A stretch of 64,000 nt of DNA from contig NC_036454.1 in NCBI RefSeq assembly GCF_002775205.1, positions 9,243,882 to 9,307,881 on the forward strand, read 5' to 3'. The stretch comes from Xiphophorus maculatus. Lineage: Eukaryota > Chordata > Actinopteri > Cyprinodontiformes > Poeciliidae. Numbering within the stretch: position 1 is the first letter of the stretch; the number at the start of each line of letters is the position of its first letter. The notes beneath the pieces were generated by a model that was not told where the DNA came from, did no database searches, and saw only the letters and a program-made list of their open reading frames with translations. Shown here piece by piece: positions 48,511-59,285 of the stretch. The position numbers and the translations under genes were made by a program.

Positions 48511-51500
48511 CTTTGCATGTAGTAGAAATCTTCCATGTTTGTAGTAGAGCAGATGTTCGTTGTGAGCATGCATGTTCAGGGCCTTTGCTGTTTTGTCTCT
48601 GATTTTTATTTATATTTTTGCTTGATAATCTGTGTAGGCCTGAATCTTAAGTTCTTAAATATTGCAAAAAATGTTATGCTACCACATTATCATTGCTTGC
48701 AGTTTTCAGTCTGCTGCAAAGAAAGAATTGCTACTTCTGCGAAGTAAATACGTAACTGCTACCCTGATGATATGAAATACTGATTCTTAGTTCTAACTTA
48801 ACTAACGTGTTGTATGCTCAAGACAAAAATAGACTGAGATGTGGCTGCCGTGGTTATTATTATCATAGGTAAGTGCGCTTATTGTCTTATTTGTGTGTGC
48901 ATTTTATTGTGTTTAAGCTATATTTATACAGCATATATGCATATTATTCTTGTATGAAATAAGTATATTAAGGGAAGACATGGTACAACTTAACATGTCT
49001 GATTTGGGGCTGATGTCTAACCTTAAACCGGCTCTTCTTCTGTCTTTGACCTCTTAGCACCTTTTTGGAACTAATTGAACTGTAGTGAAACATTCTTATC
49101 TCTCGTTTTAGGTAAGGAGATCAACTCAAACAGACTGTTTGACTCACATCTGTTCGACCTTGTGTCAAACAGACAGTTTGAAATTCCCAAAACAATTTTA
49201 GATCACATATAGAGCTTGAACATAAATGTTAAACTCTAGCAGTAGAGTTTAACAAATTCCATGTAGTTCTTTTAAGTTAGTCACACAGAAATAGCATTTT
49301 CTTAATATTACACCTAAACACATTGTTAGTATGTGCATGGGGCCTAGTTGAAAGAGGTGGTCACAGTAACTAATAATTGGGCCACAAACTATTTAGTTAA
49401 AAAATAATTATTTCTGAATGTCATATTCTTTCTCTCTCCACTTTGTAAATGTACTCCAGGTAATGATTAGACTTTCCTAAAATTTTCTTTGACATTTTTC
49501 CATTGCAGCAGAAGCTAAGTATTTTCTTTTTTAAGACTTTGCACATCTCTACCAAAAGTGGAATTAATTACTGTTTAGGATAATCAGCTGTGATTCGTAA
49601 CTATGTATTGGAATCCATCAAAGGTTTTTGAAAGTGCTACTAACAAAACAGAAATAACACCACTGAAACTTTTATTTTTGGGAGCCAGATAACACTGCCA
49701 CTTTGCCCTCATACTGCATTAAAATAAGATTGGGGAAACTGCCAAAAGCACAGGTGTGGGGCTGCAGAGTAGGGCAAAGGTGTGAAATAGAATTTGGGAT
49801 TAGTTTTATTCTACTGCATTTTACTTTCATTGTCACCAGTCGAACTATAAGAGCTGGCCTTTCTGCATATCTGTCTACAAATGGAGATGTGTCCTGTAAC
49901 AATAAGATAAAAAATGTATCCAACGCTTTCCACATTTGATTTTTTTTCCAATAGAAGTGAACCAAGTGCTTGTCTAACAAAAGAGTAGTATATTTAGTGT
50001 AAATATCTTTCAAGATTTCTCTGCTTGTACGAGTGGATGTTTTCCTTGATCTATGTTATAATTCATTTGAAACTTTTTTTGAGCCTCTTGTTTCAAATCC
50101 TTTTTTATTTAGAAGGCACAAAATACGCAAACCGACATTATGTCTTGTTTGTGATAAGATTTTGTAGTAAAAACATGCATAAAATCATGACAATACGATG
50201 TTTTTGAGGACCTTTTTTATTGTTTTATAAGCAGAACACTTTTGTTTGTGACATTTTATTCATGAGAGAAAGGAATTGCTAATGTGGCATTAATGCAGCT
50301 TACATGAACAGTATGTCATGCAGCTTTGTATGTCTCCTATAAAGGTGCATGGACCTTGTGTCAAACAGTCGTGTGTTTGTTGAACCAATGAAGGAGGTGG
50401 GACTTTTGTAATGTGCCAAAATAAAGAGAATGTAGGACGTTTGAGGAACAAGGAAGATATTTATAGTTCAAAGGTTTCAAGGTCGAATAAAGCAAACTTA
50501 CTGTGATTATCTGTGTCTAGAAAAATTGAGATTATAATTTTATGTCTGTTCAAATTCCTTTTCATATAAACTTCATGTTTTTTTCAAATGTGGAAGTCTT
50601 GATGAGTTATCTGTTTTAGTATTTGCTTACACCAACAAATGTTTATTTTAATCATTTTCTTTGCAGCTTTGGGTGCAGTTCTGCATTTGAGTGTTATTTG
50701 TGATGCATTTCTCATTCAGATCATAATTTCTAAAATGATAGCTTACTATCATTAGATGTTACTATAAACCAAGTGGACTAAAGTGTTAAAAGAGTATACC
50801 CTGGCTAGTGCCTGAATAAAACCTGAGGATGATTTGATTTTTTTCTTTTCTTTTATATCATGTACCTTCTAACTTATAATTATTAAATTTACTGATTTAC
50901 TCTGAACCCTGTATTATTTCACTTAGGTACAATGTCCATCAACAATTGGCTAAAATTTGTTGCTACAGCAGTTTTACACTGATAAATTTGTTGTACAGCA
51001 TTTTGGTGCAGCTCATGTTGTTTTTAAGGTTCTTTATGAATTAATTGACATTACTGCACATTACTCTGAATGCATCTTCTGGACAATGACAGATAGTGGT
51101 GGCACTACCCTGCTTTGAGACTGCAGTTTTTCAGCTACAGGAAGCTGCCAGGAATCTAAATACAGAGCGATCTGAGAAGAAACCCTGTTAACCCTGACCT
51201 AGTTAGATTTTCAAGACTGATCAAATTCAGACTTACAGCATCTTACTGTGTTTCTACAACATGGTCAGACTCCCGGGAGCTGAATAAAACATGAGGCATA
51301 TACAGTAGCTCACTGTACAGTAGAGGTGCTTTTAGGATCCTGAAACATTTAGAGATTAGCCTTGCCAGAAACAATTACATTTCAAGTAATTTAATTTAAA
51401 GATAATATAGGCTGGGTTTTAAACAAATATGAATTAAACAAATACACATCAAATTTATCTGCATTTTTGTCAGTGTTGGCATCATTGGCTCAGAAAGTGT

Positions 51501-52577
51501 ATATCATCCTCAAAAAACTTTTTTAAAAGGGAAACACACATTAGATCCAAGTTCTAGTTTGTCAAATAACTTGACTATAATAATAATGTTTCCTATATAA
51601 ACCTCTATTGTGACCTCATGGTTCCCTGAGTCAAGTTTAACATATGACATATAGGCAAATTCTTCCAATCACTGGCTACTAAAATATTTTTTCACCACAC
51701 AGTGAGCAGGGAGGAAAGGGAAGTGGAAAAATCCAACTCTTATTGTGAAAGAACCACAGCAAAGAGCTACAGCTTGGGGTAGCCAGGTCTCCACACCAAT
51801 CATTAGACACAATTTACTTTCCAACTTATTGTTTGGGGGTGATGCCAAAACATGCCTTTCCCATTCTACCTAAAACAGTGAAATATGAAGGTTGAATTGA
51901 AGCAAAAAGAAAAACAATTTCCCAGCAGCGCAGTTAGTCCTTTTCTGTGATAGTGAACATCACTCTGACTGTCTTCTCACTGACTGAATAGAATAGATTT
52001 TTTTAGGGAACTTAAATTAGACATTGATGAATTTGGTTCAATTCATAGCTGATCTTCAGAGAGGGTGCACAAAAATAAAAATATTTACAGCATAGTGTAG
52101 GAAGATATTGACCCAATGTAACTAAAGTTTGATAAAAGGAATGAATTAAGACTTTTATTATTAAGTGTGTTACATTATGATTATCAGGTAAAAGAGTTAG
52201 GGTACAAAACATTCAAAGGAATACAATTATTGATTTTACATAAAAGGACCCCAATAGTAAGCTAAAATTATGTTTTTTTATATATATTTTCATTAAAGTT
52301 TATGGGAATAACTGAAAAAAAATCAATTATTCCCAAGGCAATAAAGAAAAAAAATATAATTATATATATATATATATTACTGAAGAGCTACTTGCGTCAT
52401 TAAAATTGTTAATCAGTTAGTGCTGAGAGACACTTCAACGATTACATAGATATCAATTAAGCTGCCCCTTTAAAATAAAATAATCGTTTTCGGAGTAAAA
52501 TTACAGTTAAAAAACAAACTTTTTCGGGGTGAACAAGAAAAATGAAGGCAACCATTGTATTATAACTTCCATTCCTT
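48511..52577. other. Intergenic stretch between the two ZNF genes
   Basis: No coding exon recognised. Candidate polyA hexamers are at 50420 and 50486, so a long 3'UTR of locus 1 could reach here. A hairpin is at 49228-49253. (TA)n runs are at about 52359-52377. Confidence 0.45.
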
Positions 52578-52594
52578 CACGGCAGGTGGCGCTC
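52578..52594 (+). promoter_or_regulatory. CTCF-like motif at the ZNF gene 2 promoter
   Basis: CACGGCAGGTGGCGCTC matches the GC-rich half of the CTCF consensus (CAGGTGGCGC) in the forward orientation. It is 120 bp before the start codon. Confidence 0.4.
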
Positions 52595-52638
52595 CGAGCT
52601 CAAACATGTTTTATTTCTGTATCACCTAAAGTCCAACG

Positions 52639-52650
52639 CGGAAGTAAACA
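52639..52650 (+). promoter_or_regulatory. ETS-like promoter element of ZNF gene 2
   Basis: CGGAAGTAAACA, identical to the element at 44751, 78 bp before the ATG. Same distance class and same strand as in the neighbour, so probably inherited from the ancestral promoter and possibly kept by selection. Confidence 0.5.
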
Positions 52651-52716
52651 GTACACTCCAACCAAGTTGGATCAACCGTTCGGGTTGCTGATTATTTTCT
52701 TATGTGAAGTGCATCC

Positions 52717-55700
52717 ATGTCCGTTTCGACCATGTATCCAGTTCAAAGTATGCGCAAGTTTGTCTGCGATCGCCTGACTGCGGCAGCTCAGGAGATCCTG
52801 GGAGCGTTTGAGAAGAGAGTAGAGGATTATGAAGCGGAGCTCGCTCGGCAGCGCAGGATGTTGGACATGGCGTTTTCCCCAGAGTTAAAGTTACAGAGGG
52901 CAGGTTAGTCGCCGGTTTCTTAACTAACGAGAGGAACTACACTGTAAGGAATTTAGTGGACATTAACGTGATGAGTACTCGGTCTGTTTTCTTCTTCAGT
53001 TAATTTTTTTTGTGTGCTCGTTAACACCGGTTGCTCGTTAGACCCGTTTGACAGGTCTGACACGTCATGTGGATTGGTAAAAGTTTTAAGAGAAAATTCT
53101 AGCTAATTCTAAATATATTTAGTGTGGTGCCTCCTGATAAAGTAAATACATTTTGACATTAACATTAAACGACGCAATAACTAATTGCATATTAAATGCG
53201 GAAGTCGAGCGATGGGTGATGAATCGTCCTGCAATAATAACGTTGCAGAGAATTTCCTGGGCACTATATATCCCCAAACTCTGTTTTTTAATTAAACTGG
53301 AATGTTAATATTTTGTAGATATAGCGAACAAATAATCAATATTTATTTTTATGGTATTATTTTATCAATGACAATTAAATTTACCTTAGGGAATTTGTCG
53401 TGACATGCGAACAATATGTAAAGATCTGTTCGAGTCGAAAGAGGCCTAAATCAGAATGGATTAGTGGTGTTTGCATAGATTTTTTAATGGTATTTTATTT
53501 TATTTTTTTAGTTACTTTCGTATGTATACTGCCTTTCATCAGTACTCATATCCCTTGAAAGGACTTAGTACAAAGTAATAACTGTGAGATTAAAGCAATG
53601 TGGTTCTCAGTTGTGTTTTTAATTTTTTACTTTGTGAGAATCCCATCAACATTTGTAGCATCAAGCAATATTTTTAAGTGTTTATTGTGGCCTAAATATA
53701 CTTTTGTCCCTCTCCCTGCACTGTATATGATAATTTCCCAGAAACATCTGGGTTTTAAATGTTAATTAAAATCTGAAAAGTGCAGCATGCATATGGATCC
53801 ACCTCCTCTAAGTCGATACTTTGTACAACCACCTTTTTTTTTTTTTACCACAGTTAGAGATGCATATAGTTTTGGATATTTCTCTTGTGTCATTTTTGTC
53901 CATTGTTCTTTTTTAAAATATCTTTAACTCAGTTAGATTGGTTGGAGAACATCTGGAAAAAGCAAGTCCATTAGATTTTAGTTGGGACTTTGACTGAGCC
54001 ATTCAAACTCACTAATAGTTATAAACATTTCTGGTTATATGTTGAATGCTTACGTTTCCAGGATGGTGAATGTATACCCTAATCTAAAGTTTAGCCTCTT
54101 AGAAGTTTTCTTTCAGGGTGAGACAGTATTTTAGCCAGTTTCCCTGTACCTGCTACAGAAATGAATATGAAAATACTTTATTTTTTCTCATTTCACATGG
54201 ACAGTGAATCTTTTTAGACATATAGCGTAACTTTTTTCTATGTAAATTGATCTTTAAAACAATACAATTATTAAAATAAAAGCTCCCATAGTAGAAATAT
54301 TTTAGTAGTGATATTTTTTCAACATGTTTTCTTTATTTTAGATTTCTGTGTATTTATCTTTTCTTGATATATGGTAACACATCATACTTTGTAATTTTAT
54401 AGGTTAATTGTTAGTAATGAAAAACAACTTTGGGATTTAGACAGCAGTAAGTCAATATTACAATAAGCAATAATAATTCATTCTGAGCTTCACCCGTGAC
54501 ATTCTTCTTTCTTCACTGATTTCCAGTTGGTAAAATATAAACAACATAAAGGAACTATTAAGACAGATAAGGTCATAGCCTCTTTAAAAAAGCTGTATAT
54601 TTATATAAAATAGTAGATGCTTTAATTTTAGAGCTGGAAACATCATGCAGCCATTATAATATTCATTTTACAAAGCGCTAGTTTGGTGTCCTATAGTTTT
54701 GGTTAGCTACGAGTACTACGGTACTAAGCATTAAGAGCTCAACGAAACAAAACATTTTCCAACACAATTTTGTAAAATGTCTTATGAAGTTTTATCTGGC
54801 CAACTGATTTTCATTCTTTGCTTGAAGGGAATTAATGTTGTTGTAATTAGCCTTCAGTATTTTACTGTATATTTTTCAAAGTATTAAACATTTATAGTTT
54901 TTCATAATTTTTATGTGTGATTTTATTTTATTTTATTTTTTTAGAGATGAAGGCTCTCCTACATCAGCAGCAGCACGGCAATAATTACGACGTGTCCAGA
55001 TTTTTACCAGATACTGTGCAGATTAAAGATGAGCATGAGGAAATAAGCATCTGCCAAGAAAGATCACAGCCTTTGCAGCATCACGAACGGCAGCAGCCTT
55101 TGCAGCATCAAGAAAGACAGCTGCCTTTGCAGCATCATGAACGGCAGCAGCCTTTGCAGCATCAAGAAAGACAGCTGCCTTTGCAGCATCATGAACCGCA
55201 GCAGCCTTTGCAGCAACAAGAACAGCCGCATCCTTTACAGCATCAAGAAAGGCAGCTGCCTTTGCAGCATCAAGAACGGCCGCAGCCTTTGCAGCATCAA
55301 GAAAGACAGCTGCCTTTGCAGCATCATGAACGGCAGCAGCCTTTGCAGCAACAAGAACAGCCGCATCCGCAGCCTTTACAGCAACAAGAACAGCCGCCTT
55401 TACAGCATCAAGTAAGGCAGCTGCCTTTGCAGCATCAAGAACGGCCGCAGCCTTTGCAGCATCAAGTAAGGCCGCTGCCTTTGCAGCATCAAGAACGGCC
55501 GCAGCCTTTGCAGCATCAAGAACGGCCGCAGCCTTTGCAGCATCAAGAACGGCTGCAGGCTTTGCAGCAACAAGAACGGCCGCAGCCTTTGCAGCAACAA
55601 GAACGGCTGCAGGCTTTGCAGCAACAAGAAAGGCTGCTGCCTTTGCAGCAACAAGAACGGCAGCTGCCTTTGCAGCAACAAGAACGGCAGCTGCCTTTGC

Positions 55701-58297
55701 AGCAACAAGAACGGCCGCTGCCTTTGCAGCAACAAGAACGGCCGCAGCCCTTGCAGCAACAAGAACGGCCGCAGCCTTTGCAGCAACAAGAACGGCCGCA
55801 ACCTTTGCAGCAACAAGAACGGCCGCAGCCTTTGCAGCAACAAGAACGGCCACAGCTTTCACAACCGCAAGAACGACCGCAGCTTTCACAACTGCAAGGA
55901 GTCCCAGTCTCCACACTGACTCCAGCTTCTTGTCCGAATACCACCAGTGGTCAGTCACAGCCATTAGGTCCTGAAAAAGAGAATGGAGCAAATACAAATC
56001 TTGCGTCTAAGAGCTTAAACAGAGTCATAGAGTCTGGATGGAAGGAGGGGACAGCGTCAGTGAGTGAGCATCATCTTTCTCAAACTTCAGGGGGAGCCGA
56101 AATCCAACATGACAATAGAGGGGCATCACCTACTGAACCTGCAGCGCCAACTTCAGCTGAGAGGAGCCCAGTATTAGCTACAAACTCGGAGGAAGCATTT
56201 GATGATGCATTTTTAGATGCAAATTATGAAGACATCTTGAATGAAATTGATGACAACACCTTTGCACTCTCCAGTATGAGTCCTGAACAGTCATTAAATA
56301 TGAGCTTTGATGATTTAAATGAAACGTCAACCAGCATTACAGAACAGACACAGTTGGGGAAAGATCATGTTGGAAGCTCAGTGTTGATAGGCAGCACTGA
56401 TCTAACACAAAAGTGTAATACTGAGTTCACAACACTAGCTTCAAGCAATGGGGCCACACCAACAAGGATGTGTACAGGTTACAATAACAGCTCAGCACCT
56501 GGAAGAAACTGTGAACTAGAAGCAAGTAAGATTCAAGATAAAAATCAAATTTTAACTAGAAGTGTTGAGCCAACTCAACCTGAGGTGAATCAAGGTTGGA
56601 GGCCAGAATCTTCCATCCTGATTGTGCTAACACCAGTTGATGAATATCAAAATGAGACACGAGCCACAACTGCGATGGCAGAAGATCAAGGCAAGAGAGC
56701 CTTTAGTTCTAGCAACCAAGATAAGAGCACAACATTAACCAAATCTGCTGAGCTGACACCAAGCGAGAAAATTCAAGAAGGAGTAACAGCAATGGAAAAT
56801 GTTGATCAAACATCACAGAATGAAAACTGTGATATGAGTTTATCGTCAGCAAAAAGTACAGAGCAACCATCAAGCCAGGGTGGTATCAAAGAGTCTGTGA
56901 CATCGACTGATAGAACAGAACACACCTCAAAGAAAAATCATAAACAAGAGAGGACGCCTTTGCATGGAAGTACACATCCGCCATCAAAAACAAAGTCAAA
57001 AGATGGGAGAACACCGACTTCAACAAGATCACTCAAGAAACCCAGACAAGAAAGCGCAAGATCAACTACAGATAAAACTCTCAGTGAAAAGACTGCCGCC
57101 AATCAATACACAGATTATAATATAAAACCTCAAGAGGAGGAAGAAACTTCCAACCTCATTTCAAATTCTGCACAAAATGATGAACATGGCGGCAACAAAG
57201 CATCTTCTACTGGAGATATTGAGATGACACAGAGTGACCACGGTCAGAAAACAGAAATAGCGCCAAGTAAAACATCAAGTGGTAGGAAAAAGGCAGCCCC
57301 ACATTCTAAGTCCAAAGATAAATCAAGAAATCAAAACAACGAAGTAACTAATGTTGGAAAATCTCACAATGAAGATGCACAAAGCATGGAAGCAACATCT
57401 CCCGAGAGGATAAGAGATGGTCAGGGTTCTGAGTCGCCGCAAAAAAGGATGCATAAAGACGAAGTTTCCATATCAACTAGAAGCAAAGAAGTCAAAAAGT
57501 ATGACACACGCAGCAAAGAAAGCACAACATCAAATCAAGATCCCGACCCACCTCTGTCCAATACCGATGACAGCGAATCAAGTCAAGGAGAGGAGAAGGT
57601 GGAAAACCCCTACAAGTGCGACAGATGTGGCAAAGTAATGTCCAACTTCAAGAACTACAAATTCCACATGAAGACTCACACAGTCGCAAAGACCTACAAG
57701 TGTGACACTTGTGGGAAAATGTTTAGAGAGAGCTGGGACCTGAACAAGCATTTGGTCATCCACTCTGCTGAGAAGCCTTACAAATGTGACGTCTGCGGAA
57801 ACGGTTTCAACCGCCGCTACAACCTGGACCTGCACCTCCGGGTACACACGGGGGAAAAGCCGTACATTTGCAAAACGTGCGGAAAGACATTCAGCTCGTG
57901 CGTCAATATGAAGAAGCACATGAGGATTCACACGGGCGAAAAGCCCTACACGTGCAAAGAGTGTGGCAAAGAGTTTGCGGACTCTTCCGCCTTCAAAAAC
58001 CACCTGCGGGTGCACACGGGGGAGAAGCCTTTCAAGTGTTCCTACTGCAAGAAGAAGTTCGCCACCAGGACGACTTTGAAGAGACATATCAGGACGCACA
58101 CGGGCGAGAAGCCATACAAGTGCACTGTTTGTGGTCGAAACTTCGGCCACAGAACCGACCTGAAGGGCCACATGAGGATGCACACAGGCGAGAAGCCTTA
58201 TAAATGTACTACTTGTGGAGAGGACTTCTCCACCTGGTCAAAACTTAACAAACACAAGCGGATCCACTCAGGTGAAGCACAAGACTCCACTGAATAA
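52717..58297 (+). CDS. Large C2H2 zinc-finger protein with nonapeptide array
   Basis: Exon 1 is 52717-52903 and exon 2 is 54945-58297, with a phase-1 intron; 1,179 aa. The first ATG is used (a second is five codons later). Residues about 10-60 are the RLTAAAQEI...FEK...DYEAELARQRRML module shared with locus 1. Residues 100-379 are 31 tandem copies of a nine-residue unit, consensus QERPQPLQ(Q/H). Residues about 430-500 are acidic (DDAFLDANYEDILNEIDD), possibly an activation surface. A long polar, Ser/Thr-rich, probably disordered stretch follows to about residue 950. Eight fingers then start at C954: CDRC, CDTC, CDVC, CKTC, CKEC, CSYC, CTVC and CTTC, with TGEKPY linkers. Finger 1 has Met where the core Phe is usual. 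It is likely a nuclear DNA-binding regulator with unknown target. No named orthologue was recognised. Confidence 0.9.
52904..54944 (+). other. Intron of ZNF gene 2
   Basis: Donor GCAG|GTTAGT, acceptor after a TTTTA-rich tract (54916-54944). It contains a Tc1-like relic (53.5-54.1 kb) and no exon. Confidence 0.7.
53495..54140 (-). mobile_element. Tc1-like relic in the ZNF gene 2 intron
   Basis: Plus-strand phrases GTACTCATATCCCTTGAAAG, CGATACTTTGTACAACCACC and GGACTTTGACTGAGCCATTC are in the order of a reverse-oriented Tc1 element. The last is the complement of the transposase WPSQSP block. Degraded, with gaps. Confidence 0.65.
55055..55894 (+). repeat. 27-bp coding minisatellite, 31 units
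   Basis: 840 bp, period 27 bp, encoding residues 100-379 of the zinc-finger protein. Only units 12 and 13 deviate in length (11 and 8 residues, net +1), so frame is always kept. The 5' units carry HERQQPLQH/QERQLPLQH variants and the 3' units (26-29) are four identical QERPQPLQQ. This gradient suggests expansion from the 3' side. All copies keep ER or a close variant and PLQ. Confidence 0.95.
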
Positions 58298-58558
58298 CAT
58301 GTTAAATTTATTGTAAGGTATTTAAATAGCAAGTGAGGAAACTTGAGACAAGTCACTAGATGTCAAGCGGCTATAGCTTAGTTTTGAATTAAATTTATTC
58401 AACAGTTCAGGTATAACATAAGTTTTCTGCACACTCTTGAAAAACAGTCTAAACCTTGTTTCCATCTTCCTCCTTTTCCTATTTTTATCTTTTCTTGTTC
58501 CTCTATTGTTTGTTTTTCATTTCCTTCTTATCTTTCTTCCTTAATTCCTTTATTCTAT
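58298..58558. other. 3' flank of ZNF gene 2
   Basis: Pyrimidine-rich, no exon. No AATAAA close to the stop; the nearest beyond the SINE is at 59711. Confidence 0.5.
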
Positions 58559-58568
58559 CTATGTCCTT

Positions 58569-58690
58569 CATCCATCCATCCATCCATCCATCCATCCATC
58601 CATCCATCCATCCATCCATCCATCCATCCATCCATCCATCCATCCATCCATCCATTCATTCATTCATTCATTCATTCATTTTCTGTTCAC
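58569..58690. repeat. (ATCC)n then (ATTC)n tail
   Basis: About 21 ATCC units (58569-58653) and about 7 ATTC units form the simple-repeat tail of the minus-strand SINE. Confidence 0.95.
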
Positions 58691-59272
58691 CCTTGTCCCT
58701 AATGGGGTCGGGAGGGTTGCCTATCTCCAGCTACGTTCCGGGCGAGAGGCGGGGTACACCCTGGACAGGTCGCCAGTCTGTCACAGGGCAACACAGAGAC
58801 ATACAGGACAAACAACCATGCACACACACTCACACCTAGGGAGAATTTAGAGAGACCAATTCACCTGACAGTCATGTTTTTGGACTGTGGGAGGAAGCCA
58901 CTGTGTAGTTAGACTGTGTCTTTTATTGTTACTCAATGTTAGTAACAATAACATTGAGTAACAATGTTACTCTATGATACACTATCACTATCCCACAGTG
59001 ATAGTGTATCACTGTGGGATAGTGAGAAACGTCATTTCGATTCCCTTGTATGTCTGGACATGTAAGAGGAATTGATAATAAAGCTGATTGATTGATTGAT
59101 TGAGCCGGAGAACCCGGAGAGAACCCATGCATGCACAGGGAGAACATGCAAACTCCATGCAGAAAGACCCCGGCCGGGAATCGAACCCAGGACCTGGGTT
59201 CGATTCACAATTTTGCCTTGCAGCCTTCTTGCTGCAAGGCAACAGTGCTACCAACTGCGCCACTGTGCAGCC
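58572..59272 (-). mobile_element. tRNA-derived SINE with 13-bp TSD, interrupted
   Basis: On the minus strand the element starts at 59272 with GGCTGCACAGTGGCGCAG (pol III box A region) and holds a GGTTCGATTCC box B. It then has the fish SINE body (TTTGCATGTTCTCCCTGTG; GGACTGTGGGAGGAAGC on plus is part of its complement) and an RTE-type tail (CCTGTCCAGGGTGTACCCC). It ends in (GGAT)n at 58572-58690. Perfect 13-bp target duplications CTATGTCCTTCAT lie at 58559-58571 and 59273-59285. A second element is nested at about 58900-59102, and the head carries an inverted duplication. Confidence 0.9.
58900..59102 (+). mobile_element. Nested LINE/SINE 3' fragment with (GATT)n tail
   Basis: About 200 bp interrupts the SINE between GGAAGCC and AGCCGGAG (AGCC at 58896-58899 and 59103-59106). 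Its 3' part, GTCTGGACATGTAAGAGGAA then TTGATAATAAAGCTGATTG and GATT repeats, is a typical fish retroposon tail. Its 5' part is made of two overlapping perfect hairpins (58928-58962, 58986-59024). Confidence 0.7.
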
Positions 59273-59285
59273 CTATGTCCTTCAT

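Noticed and set aside
55023..55997. Long antisense open frames (up to 324 codons, Ala/Val-rich, Leu/Arg-rich or Cys/Gly-rich) opposite the zinc-finger gene
   Set aside because: They exist because a 27-bp repeat without stops in one unit is open in every copy. They have no start context, homology or splice logic, and cover just the array.
57578..58183. 201-codon minus-strand frame opposite the finger array
   Set aside because: It is the mirror of regular 84-bp finger repeats. The plus frame has all eight perfect C2H2 motifs.
59100..59273. A functional tRNA gene (box A and box B present)
   Set aside because: The sequence is the head of a SINE with target duplications. It has an inverted duplication through box B and cannot fold as a cloverleaf.
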